Source of the DNA: Gyrodactylus bullatarudis
Lineage: Eukaryota > Platyhelminthes > Monogenea > Gyrodactylidea > Gyrodactylidae
Assembly: GCA_012064415.1 (NCBI GenBank)
Contig: SSNU01000163.1
Coordinates: 682,001 to 746,000, forward strand
Length of the DNA: 64,000 nucleotides
Reading direction: 5' to 3'
The notes beneath the pieces are model-generated. The model was given only the letters and a program-made list of their open reading frames with translations. It was not told where the DNA came from and made no database searches. Below, in pieces: positions 11,026-22,284 of the stretch (positions are counted from its first letter, which is position 1; every line of letters begins with the position of its first letter). The translations under genes were made by a program, and so were the position numbers.

Positions 11026-14000
11026 TGTTTGTCGGCTGTTGAACTAAACTCTCCGACCAATTCTCTATAGAAGAGAATCTGTTAATGACCAAAAATGTTT
11101 TTCAGTTTATTTCATCGGATTCCTTTGTAAATAAGAAAAAAAGTACCAAATGTCCAACTAATTTAATCAGGCCTAGTCCTCATCTGAGTACTCTTTACTA
11201 CACATGTATATGAAAAATATCATGTCGCCTATTAATAATTCAGGATAGTAATATCTATATTATTACCTAGTAAATGAGGAATTTTATTGTATCACTCCAC
11301 TTCTACTCAAATTATCGATTTGTATTTGTGATAGTCTCTACAAAACATTTTTATCAAACAATAAAATGTATTAATTAATCAACAATGTTGATCCAATGTG
11401 TAATTTATTTCTATAAAATTTCATCTCTTGATTATTTATTGTAATAATTCGGTTCCAAAGCTATCCTTCTCTTTCAGAATATTATCGTAATCCAGGTTAA
11501 AATAATAAAATTAATCTGGCCCAAATTAGGGCGCTTTTTGAATCAATATTAGAGGGATAGTTCGAATTTAGCCATAGAAAAAAACCTGTTGCTCCCATTA
11601 TCCTACAATTATGCGCAGTTAATGGCTCGAGAAATCCTTTTGAAAAGAACAAATTGTATGAGGGAAATGGGTCGAGATTAGATTCATCCTGACAAGGAAA
11701 TGATGAGAAACGGGGAAAAAGTAATTATTAATCTGAAAAGAATTTCTTGCCTTGGGCTCCAACTGAGAGAGATAATGTTTAAGGGAAATAAATCTAAACA
11801 AAATCAATTGTCATTTGAGCAAGTGTACAAGAAAATATCTTGTTGTTTTTCCTTTCAAACTCGTAGAGTATTTTTTCAAGTTAAACTGATAATCCCCGGT
11901 TAATCTGTTACATTGAGCTAGTTATGATTTGAAGAGGAAAATTTATTATTATTTTCCCAATACTTTCACTGTCTGGAAAAAAATTACTTCTTTAGTCCCA
12001 TTATCTCTATAGTATAGATCATTTTATCGACTCATTACTGTTCATTCAGGGCTCAGAAAATACGCAAGGATCTCAATTAGAATTTTGCCTATTTTTGGAT
12101 CAAAATAGGAGCCAATTTTTGATAGATAACTCCTGAACTAAAAATAATTGGGTTAAAATTGTCAGAAAAACTATCAATTATACGGGTAGAGATATCCGGT
12201 TTAGAATATTGTGCTGATTTCAGATCTGCTTTCAGAATTTCGCTAGCGTTAATTTTTTGGCCGCTAATGCCAAAAAATGAAAAAAATTTGAGTAGCTCAA
12301 TGAACTTAATTGATATTTTTGGCATGAAAACATAGAAATCCGAAATTTATTTTATTCCCATTAGAGAGAGCGTAAAATTTCACGTTAATTAATGGGTAAT
12401 ACGCGGATTCAGCGCTGTCGCAAAACTTTTTTCTTATTTGACGTGTGGATTTAAAAGAATTTTTAAAGTCATTTTCGAATGGTGCCCTTTTTAATATCGT
12501 AGAGATTAGTCGTTTGTAAGTTATTAAGCTTTTATCTTTACTCCTTGGTGTAGGATGGCCAAATCCTTTTTTGTCCTAAAAAATTCCTGTATATAAGCCT
12601 GAAAATAATTGAGAATGTCGAACATGATCTAAAACCATTTAGTATGCTATTTTACCGGAATATTCCATGAGATTTACAACTTTCAGTTTTGGTCTAATTA
12701 CTTTTAGATCAGAATTTAGAACAGAATTAGAGTAATAGAAAAGTTACACACTTACTCTGTGTGTTTACACTGTTCTCTTCAAATTTCTTGAATTAGTTCT
12801 CTTCCCATTACATTACAATGGGACTATCAAAATATTATCCAAATTAAATTTCTTTTATGACACTCGTAGATATTATATACAGTTGTCTTGATTATTCAAG
12901 TAAGTAGTACAGTCAATTTTTGACATCTAACTATTCATATCTAACAAATTCAAGATCATTGATATGAATGTGTAAACAAGAAAATCATCAAAAGCTATAA
13001 TTTTCTAATTATACCCCGTACATATTGATGAGTAGTTTGTTCTTATAGGACTTGATCGGCCTCTATATCGATTTCTCTCTTTCAAAATTTTCTTCTCAAT
13101 AATTTTACTTTGAGTACTGTATTATAATTATAATTTTAGCGGCTTATTTCTAAAAGACCCATCATTCGACGTAGAATTTTATATTTTCTCACTTTATCTA
13201 GAAAAATCTTAATTAACTATAATTACTTTTGCGAAAATCTAATTTAAAAATATTTTTAATTAGAAATTTTCCCAAAATTCGTTTTTCCCCATTATCTCTG
13301 AAACTGAGAACGATACCAGGATTCTGAGAACAGATTTGGAATCAGCATAAAATTTTGATCCTGATATTATTTACTTTATTAACAGACCTTAAAAAAAATT
13401 TCCATGACCACCAGTGTTATTAGACGCATTGACTACACCACAACCAGTTGTTCTAGCTAAAAATATTAACATAACTAAATGAATCATTCGATCAACCAGA
13501 CACTGAGAAGTTCCACAGCGCTGTAAACTCTTCAACTTTACTAAAAATTCAAGCTATTCTATCCAACCTGTTTCTGCTTGTGAACAAATAAAAGTATCAT
13601 TTTAGAAACAATCAAGAGCCAAAGTTGCTGTATTAATGGACTCCAGAAGTTGAAAAGGGTCGAAAAAATTCAGTCTGCATATGATTATTGAATCGATTCT
13701 GCGACAAACTCACTCAAAAGATAACTAAGATCAACTCATCTCCTGTAGTCAGCTCTAACCGCCAAGGAAGGAACTCTAATATTCAGGAATTCAAATCGTG
13801 CCAATATAATATTTTAACTTGAAAGATTCAATCTGGCGATATTCGGCTTTTCCATCAAGTAAACAAGGAGGTTAAAATTCTTAGTGTACAAAAAACTAAC
13901 GATTTTTCATTTCTCAAGTTACAATTTCTCCTTACAATTTTTATTGTGAGGAATATTTGAAGGACTTCTTTAAAATAAACTAAAACCATGTAGCTGATGA

Positions 14001-15020
14001 TGAAAAGAAATTCATATTAAGATCCCTAACTTTTTATTCCTGAAACCCCGAACTATTTAGTTTAAATCCTGACGAAAAATTAAGACTATCAGATAGTCTT
14101 AAGACGATCAAGAGTAACTTGATTAACGGTAACATAAACCTAATTAATATGAAGTTGGGAATCTATGATTTTACGATTAATCGCGGTTTGTTCGAATTTG
14201 TTAAAGTGGAGAAATCATATTTTTTATGAAAGATATGGTCAAATTTCAAATTTCGTTTTGGTGCCAAAATCCCCTTTTTTCGAACTGAAAATTTTTATTG
14301 ATTTGAAATTGGGAGAGTGATCAGAATTAGACGTGAATTTTTTTTCAGAATTTTTTTCTTCAACTGGTAAAAGTGGGCAACATGAGTAGGATTCCAAAAT
14401 ATCTTTGAAAAATTCGAATTTCTGATGAAAATATCGTAAAAACCATTCCCAACTTGATATCAACCAACTTTACCTTGGATATTCTCTGATCTGTAAATGG
14501 ATTCATTCATTTCGCTTTATGGACAATTGAATGTTTGGCAAATTTGCATAAACTTTTGTAGAGTGAAATAAATTCCCTTTCCTCCTCTTCATCTGACTAA
14601 AGAATTAAGGAGATCTTCATCATCACTTTCTGCAAAATTGATTTTACTTTTTCTCATCTCATGATGGACTTGAAGTAGACTGAGGTGAATGGAAAAAAAT
14701 TATGAGTGATACACGCACCCACCCATTGCTCACTCAAGTTTTTATTTCATTGCTCTCTTGTAAACGTGTAAAAATGACGATTGCAAGTTTGTCTAATTTT
14801 CGAACGGAGATCTTTCATCTGGATGAGAATGACTCTCTCGGAGGAAAAAAATTCCATTTTTCATACACACTTGGCCTACTTCTACTTTTAGGGAGAGCCT
14901 GTTTCAAACTCATTCTTAATTTGAGTCATTGTGAGATTTTATAGTGAAAAAAGTTGAGTCAGATTGTTGATTTTGATTCTGATATCGAATTTAAACTGAA
15001 CTAAACGCACGAAAACAGTT
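11026..15020. other. Gene-free region with small PLE crumbs
   Basis: No gene recognised. At about 13868..13896 a 26-bp string (GAGGTTAAAATTCTTAGTGT and onward) repeats 17492..17517 and encodes EVKILSVQ, a fragment of a Penelope-like endonuclease domain. Otherwise AT-rich sequence. Confidence 0.4.
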
Positions 15021-15026
15021 TTGAAT

Positions 15027-15797
15027 ACTACCTGACTATGTTGTCTTCTGGCTTGTATTGGTCAATCTGTAGAAAAAGAACAAAATATTTCGTATACATG
15101 TCGTATTCTTCTTCTAGCGTGAGATTCTTCAAAAAGTGTGTGCCCAATCAAAAAATTAAACCAATCAGATTTCTTCTCAAGTTTAATCAATCAATTAAAC
15201 CAATCTAAGCTTAAATCTCTATTTCTTTAAAGATGTTTTTGCAAGCCTTGCTCTCCAACTTGAGGTATTGGTCAAATACTATAAGAGGAGTTTTTTTATA
15301 CTAATTTTTCTCACTTTTTGGACATTACTTTCAAAATAGCATTGGTCATGATTCTTATCTCTTTTCGAGGAAATCATTAGAACTGGTTTTTTTCTTCAAC
15401 ACTTGGTTTGCAAATCAACCAAAGATATCAAAGACCAATTAAGTTTTGATGACCTTCCTTCAAAATCTCATTAAATGACCATGCCTAATAATAATTTGAA
15501 ATTCTGTGACTAGATTTTTATTATATTCAATATCAGCGCCATTTTAACCAAATATTTTGGGTTGCTCCGCTTATTACCATGTTTACAACCTTATTTAGTT
15601 TAATCTCTATAAACTCCAAAGTCATATTTTTATACTTATTTCTCATGTTTTCTAGACTTCTTACGTCATTAAAATCTATTATATGATCTGGATTATCAGC
15701 TCAATGTTTAGCTAATGCTGACTTATCTACCTGTACTTTTTCTTTCTGTATGAATTTTCCCACGAGCAAGTCAGGTAGCAAGCGAACAACGTTATAG
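15027..15797 (-). pseudogene. Penelope-like element endonuclease fragment, interrupted by about 450 bp
   Basis: Read on the minus strand from 15797 to 15588 the frame gives VDKSALAKH, one stop, ADNPDHIIDFNDVRSLEN and LEFIEIKLNKVVN. This is the C-terminal half of a GIY-YIG domain as found in Penelope-like elements (conserved His, then DF...L, then E..EI). A related copy at 40.7 kb continues directly from EIKLN-like sequence into [13 protein letters not shown]. Here that continuation appears only at 15131..15086, so about 450 bp at 15132..15590 look inserted. The block 15027..15086 (TGACTATGTTGTCTTCTGGC) recurs twice near 40.2 and 40.5 kb. Confidence 0.6.
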
Positions 15798-16379
15798 TCA
15801 ATCTATGCAGAACAGCTCCCTGAAGAACTACTTGGCTCAAAATTATAAGGTTTGGATACATTGTATGATCAAGTGATTAAAATATGAAATATAACAACTC
15901 AAACCCTTATATAAAAATATAGTTGAGAAGAACGGTAGCTCATATGAGTATCTCGAAAAATTTAGTCATCTTTTTCAATTAATTCTTGAAAAAGTCATTG
16001 ATCATTGATCACTATCCTTCTAAATAAATTAAGAAGGATTTGCTGACAAATTACCGTATGATTAATTCCAGTTACAGTTGATCTATTGAAATAATTCATC
16101 AATCCGATATGCAAGTCTACCTAACCATTTTAACAATTTCATCTTCAAATGATACGGTTCTCATGATATATATGTTACCGTACAAGTCGTGAATCAGGAA
16201 TTATGAGAATTTCCTAGTAAATCTCGTGAATAGAATTTTTCTTCACAGGTTTTTACTAAAATGAGTATATTTCGTGAATGATTTAGGGTGGGGGTCTCCT
16301 CCTCATCCTTAATACCTGTTCATACTTGATTCGAGGAGGGGGTTAATGGATATCTTAAGATAATAGAATCTATTATATG

Positions 16380-17013
16380 AGACTTTTATCTGTGAGACGT
16401 AATGTTCTCAAGATTTCAACACAAACTACATTTTCTTTGTATAAGATAGGTGTATTACTTTTGAAATTTAACAGTATATTTTTATTACAAGGTTTTCTAT
16501 ATATCGATTTAGAGATTTTGTTATCCTTTAAAGTTAGACTTAAATCTAGATATTTTATGTTATCATTAATACCCTCCTCAAACGTAAATTTAAGTGTAGG
16601 AAACTTAAATCTTAGTAAGAAGATCATAATAAGAATAATAATATTGATGATATCATATCTGTAATGATAAGGTAGTCATCTAAATATCTAGTCAGTAAAA
16701 TAGTATTAGGGGAGTCATTAATAAATTTATCCACTAAAGACATGTAGAAATTACCAAAATATGGTGAAAGAAGATTACCCATAGCTAAACCATTTTTTTA
16801 TTTGAACAATTTATTATTAAATTTAAAAATATTATTTTCTAAACAAAGTTTACAACCATCTAACAAAAATTTAACTAAATTAAGGTCTAAATTAATTTTA
16901 TTAATTTCAATTTTAAAAAAGGCAAAAACTTCTTCTAAGGGGATATTATTATACATATCAACAACATCTAAAGAAAAAAACTTAACATTATCTAAGGTGG
17001 AAAAGTCAAGCAT
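16380..17013 (-). pseudogene. Penelope-like reverse transcriptase, decayed
   Basis: Minus-strand frames read in order FFSLDVVDMYNNIPLEEV (RT motif with catalytic Asp), LAMGNLLSPYFGNFYMS, RYLDDYLIIT (the YxDD box) and, after a frameshift, FTFEEGINDNIKYLDLSLTL then SIYRKPCN. This order and wording is that of Penelope-like elements. One in-frame TAA precedes the GLAMG motif (a Gln is common there) and the frame shifts after the YLDD box, so it is dead. The frame stops matching at the inner edge of the inverted repeat at 16383. Confidence 0.75.
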
Positions 17014-17170
17014 ATTAGTTAACTGGTAGGATTTTTTTAAACAGAATTCAAAGTTAAAATTCAGTAAATTAATATTATTTAAAATAATTTCACTTATTTG
17101 GTTTGTTAAACTAAATTAGTTTAGAGCATTTTGAGTTAATTATCATTCTAAAAGGTCTATTTTCTTTGTG

Positions 17171-17530
17171 TACACACCTATCTTATAAAAAGAAAATGTA
17201 GTTCGTGGTGAAATCTTGAGAACATTACGTCTCACAGATAAAGAACATTGGGATGTGGAACTTAATAATTTAACTGTTATTTAAAAATGATCGATAGAAT
17301 TGAGGAAGAGGTTTTTAATAAATTTTATTCACCTAAAATAATCAAAATTTAGACATTAAAAAAATCATTGTTTTAGAACATAGTCCACTTAATATTTTGT
17401 TATCTAAAATCTATAAAGCATATAACTTTAAAGTTGTTTTCACATGTTTTTCAACATGTTCTTAACAATAATGGGCATAAAATCAATTTTGAGGAGGTTA
17501 AAATTCTTAGTGTACAAAACCTTAGTGTGA
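17171..17530 (+). pseudogene. PLE linker/endonuclease fragment in opposite orientation to the RT
   Basis: The plus strand repeats the end of the RT fragment (ILRTLRLTDK-like), continues with EHWDVELNNL and MIDRIEEEVFNKF, and reaches NNGHKINFEEVKILSVQN, resembling the GIY-YIG end of Penelope-like elements. Several stops and frameshifts. It supplies the sequence expected downstream of the minus-strand RT, consistent with an inversion inside a formerly contiguous element. Confidence 0.5.
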
Positions 17531-18578
17531 AGACTATCACCGTCTAAACGATTGGATGACCATGGCTGAGAATTCAAATATTGACCTAAGTCTCAATAAA
17601 TTTTATTATAAAACTATAATTTTAGATCATTTTTTACTGATTCGAAAGATCATTCTGCTTTCAAATTAGTAACATTAAAATGTGTGATTTTACCAACTAT
17701 TTCAGGCTATTTGAAGACATTATTCCCAAGTTTTTTCTTTTGCAAAAGCTGACGAAACTGACATCTTCGGATTCAGTATGATGGTCCAAGCTATGCAATA
17801 TTCTAATATTTTGATTTTGATGACCTACCCCTAATAATTATAACGAGGGATGAATCAATCACAAAATAATTTGACTGGTTGCCCTCAACTCAAACAATAT
17901 TCTCAATTTACATACCCGACAACTTACATTAAATGACTCTCAGCAATTGAAGAGCTGTCCGAAATTAAGGATAAGATGAGCCTGAAATAGATTCTCTTGA
18001 ATAGATTCATTAATAGTCTCATATAATAGATTCTATTATCTTAAGATATCCATTAACCCCCTCCTCGAATCAAGTATGAACAGGTATTAAGGATGAGGAG
18101 GAGACCCCCACCCTAAATCATTCACGAAATATACTCATTTTAGTAAAAACCTGTGAAGAAAAATTCTATTCACGAGATTTACTGGGACGTATGACATTCA
18201 CGAAATATACTAGGAAATTCTCATAACTCCTGATTCACGACTTGTACGGTAACATATACACATTTTTTAGGTCTTCATCTCTCTCGAGGTGTTTTAGATT
18301 AAACACAAAGTTTGTTTTCCGGGTTTTAATTTAGAGATTGATTAAAGAGAATTTTAATAGAATTAGAACTCAATGGTATGGGCCAATATTAATTAGTATA
18401 GTATACTTTAGGCATAGGATTAATATTGTTTACATAAATAATCTGAGATTTTCAAAGATTTTGTTAGCATTTATAGATTAAGTGTTTATTTTTCTGATTC
18501 TATTGACTATCTCAAAGATAGATTCAATCTGAGATAGAACAACATTAATATCTCCAATATTCTGGCTTAGTTGACTAG

Positions 18579-18722
18579 GTTAAATTAGAGAACAGTTGCT
18601 CCCTCTTATTTCTCTCTAAGTTTACTTTGAATCGTGTTGGTCTTTTTATTATCGATTTTAAAAAGCCCTTAGACTCTTTGTCTTTCAGAAAAATTACTGC
18701 AAAATAAGACGGGGCAAATTTT
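18579..18722 (-). repeat. Second copy of the dispersed coding repeat at 8.3 kb
   Basis: Inverted relative to 8323..8502. On the minus strand a longer open frame (18575..18865) runs through it, including FAVIFLKDKESKGFL and TRFKVNLERNKREQLF. The frame ends at the repeat boundary, so I treat it as transposon-derived and not as a host gene. Family not recognised. Confidence 0.55.
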
Positions 18723-18865
18723 CTATAGACTAGCCATAGAGTCTGCTCATTTACAACAGTTTGAATGAATGAACATTGATTGAAATTTTTGGTATTTTTC
18801 GAATAGAAATTTACGAATGCATTATTTTCTGGTATTTTCTGGGTAGGAAAATACAAACGTAACAA

Positions 18866-21800
18866 TGCGATTTGCCTGAAATAAAAAGTTTTACTGTAGA
18901 ATATTATTGAATTACCGAAATGGAAGAGTGTTTTTAAGCCTGAGGGCTAAACCAGAGAATATCCATTGTATAACAGGCGATAGAAAAAATGTGACAAACA
19001 AAATGTAATAAGAATGACAAAATTTGCAATGAAACAACAATTTTGATAATCTCCAAGATGAGATACAAAAAGATCAGATGTCCTTTGAACAGGCGGAACA
19101 TTCAGTTTTCATCTGAGTGTTCAGCTTCCGATGTTCGATTCTCGGCAATGGCATACTGGGGAGTAGGGTAACAATGATCCATGCTTTAATCAAAAATAGT
19201 GAAAAACACATTTTTCATGTTCTGCTATACAAAATTCCCATTTTCCTATTATAATGAATAAACAAGGTTTAAGGGAATAAATAATGTTCTCAAATTGAAA
19301 TATAAACTTTCTTTTTGATTTGAGTTTATTTTTTAGTCACAGTATTGTTAATCAATCCGTCATACCATTAATTATATATCAGGATGGACTATTGTACATA
19401 TACTTCTATGTAATTAGTAATTACTAATTACACTTCTTTTATACTTCAGTTTGTATATCTTTATAATGAAAACAATTATCTTGCAGTTTGTTCAACACTT
19501 TCTCTCAAAATGACCTGCAAAAGGTATGGAATGTCTCAGAAAGGTGTACATTAGCACACTCTGTAAAAACCAACCAACTAGCCTAAAACGTCTCCAGAAA
19601 TGGACTTTCAAATCAGAAAATCCCAAAGAGAGAAGAATCAAAGGAGATTTCCGATACAACAAACAGTGAGTTTTTTAGTTGTTAATCCAGCGGAATAGTA
19701 GAACCAAATTCAAAACTCTTGTAATACACTTTATCAATATTGGACAAAGATTAGAGATTTGATCAAAGTTATTAAATATTTGTTTATTTTAATCGTGAGT
19801 TTACTTTGAAGTAGGTACAACAAATAGTAAAATAAAAATTGAAAATTTAGTAGCTTTCTTGCACTACCATCTCAAAGAAAATTTGTAAAGATACAGTATT
19901 TTTTGACTTAATCTCACATTTCATACGCATAGATGGATACATCACTACATTTACGTTATGAAATAATACTACGATTTCGGTATTTTATTCATTCATATTT
20001 TCTGAGAAGGCTTTTTTTACGTAATAAAAATAACTTGAATGAATGAGTAGATTATTGATTATTTCATACTGATTTTGGATATTCTCCAGACTTCTTTTTC
20101 TTTCAAATTCACCCAAGTAATTGTCAGAATAGAGACATGCCGAAATACAAGCTTTATTAGCCATTCATGTCCCATTGTTCTACCAGTGGAACACAACACT
20201 CTCTTGAGCGATAATTTGAACTGAAAGATACTTAAAATACTTTTTTTCACCCCTCATTAGAAAGGAAATTTATAGAGCTACTCACTAAGACCAAGTTACT
20301 TGAAAAAGGGTGATCTTTTGAACATTCAGTCATACATATTTTAAAAATTTATTGCTGTGGTTAATAACTTTCTTAGCTGTTTCAAATTTTCAAATATTCA
20401 ATCGCCTGCTTGAAGATGCCAAATTTAACCTCTATTATCTTTTAAATTCAGATTCGGAATCAGCGTAACTCTTTTGTTATTATTTAAGTATTTTCATGGA
20501 AACTTGATACTTGTATTAAATTGATACATTGTCAGAAAGGTGTTTCTATACCTCGGGATTAGGGCTCTTCAGATAATTCAGATTCGGATCCGACTGAAAA
20601 AATACGAAAAGGTAACGAGAATAAAACAAGTATCTATTTTCGATAATCTTGTGAATTTTTTCATGGTGAAAAAATGATTAAAATTATATAGTTCAAATTA
20701 AAATTCAAGAGTCTAGAAGAGATTTGATACCTTCCTCTTCGTAAGAACCATCTCTAAGGGTACCTAGGATCTTGTTTGGACCTATTTAAGGTTCTTCAAG
20801 CTTTCATAACATCAAATCTAGCACTAATGATCTTAAAGAAGAATTGTTATTCGATTACTTAGTAATCATCACTAATTATTATAATATATAGGATTTCTAT
20901 ACAATTAAACAAATTAGAACTTATTTTATAACTTTTTATGAGACTTATTTTCTTGTCGAGCTAAACGTGTATTATAAAAGATAGTGTGAGCATTAGTGTA
21001 CTACTCAGATTATTGAAGGAATTCCTTTGATCGATTACTCTCATTCCAAGTGGTATTAAGCTCCTGCTCAATAATAGTCCCTTAGTTATTAGAGATTGAG
21101 AATTCATTTCGGGTTAGAATCGATTTGTGAGTCCCGAAAAGTATTCAAATCAATCAGTAATAAATTGTTACTACAATAATAATATCTAAAATGAAATAAA
21201 GAAATTTCGATATCAAGAAAAACAGGAAACAACGTCACAGGCGAGACAAAAGATGTCAGGTTTTTTCATATCTATACTAAAAGAGTGTCTGTGAATATGA
21301 ATTAATTAGGAATGCGTAATTCTTTCAAGAGTCACAAGTTCTCATGCCCCACCCATTATTACTTATTTATTCACTCATACGAACATTCATCTTGATTTTA
21401 TCGATTAAATGAGATCCCTTCTCCTACGTACTTTGGGAATTTAATCAATCGAGCTGAAACAGTCATCTTAATTTTAGTACAGTATTTGATAAGGTCTTTT
21501 TACAACTTAAACTAATGATGAAACAAGGTTTGATATCAACAATTAAAACCCACATTGAAAATATATAGGCGTTTTCATTTTTTAATTTCACCTATTTTCA
21601 CACATCTTTGAAAAGTTGCTTCCTAACCAAAAGTTTGAGGTGACGAGTTATTGAGTTTATAGAACTGATATGCTTGCTATAATAAACTTTTGACAGCAAA
21701 AACATGACCTAAAATTCGATAAAACACAAATTCGAATATTCCAACAACAACAAAAGAGTGAATAAAATGTTAAGAATACTTTTTCTTTATATTTCACAAA

Positions 21801-22284
21801 GTTCATAAATTAATAATACTGATGTTATTTTTGTAATGATGTTGATGATGAAATCTTGGGACATCATTAAAAGTAGAAACACAAAATCTCCCTCATCAGT
21901 CTCAGCAGGCTACTTTCGTAGTTGCACATCCTATTCGAGAGTGTTGGAGTTTGTTCATGAGAGACACAAACTTGTTCAATGTTTTTTTTCATATGAGAAT
22001 ATCATTATATAAATAATTACTATCTACATAAAAGAATGTACTTGTAGAAAATAGAATAAAAATAAAGCATTTCCTCCAAAGTCAGGCAAGAACTCACCTG
22101 TTTCTGTACAATGAGAAATATTTCTACTAATGAGTAGGAGAGCTGACGGAAAAGTAGCCCGACCATAGAGGAGGAGACAATTGTTTTGTATAGAGGAGGT
22201 TGAGATTTTGGTGGGAAAAAATTCAAAAAAATAAACATTATCTCTCTTGTTGATGGTGGAATTTTTCATAAGACTCATTGTAAA
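18866..22284. other. Gene-free region downstream of P2X copy 2
   Basis: No gene seen. Contains the 3' flank of P2X copy 2 and one arm (about 20610..20775) of a gapped inverted repeat whose partner lies at about 24490..24590 on the other side of that gene. A GTTCGATTCTCGGC string near 19132 resembles a tRNA-type B box but no tRNA fold could be supported. Confidence 0.4.

Larger units (their letters stand above)
16169..18258. mobile_element. Inverted-repeat-bounded element carrying a Penelope-like RT fragment
   Basis: Outer inverted repeats 16169..16383 and 18016..18258 match closely (landmarks ATGTTACCGTACAAGTCGTG and GGTGGGGGTCTCCTCCTCAT). The right copy has an extra 28 bp or so. Inside lies a second inverted pair, 16386..16458 and 17171..17245. 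The minus strand between them encodes reverse transcriptase; the plus strand beyond 17171 encodes what should follow the RT, so the element is rearranged head to head. Penelope-like elements often occur as inverted or tandem partial copies with long terminal repeats. A foldback element that captured RT is the alternative. Confidence 0.65.
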
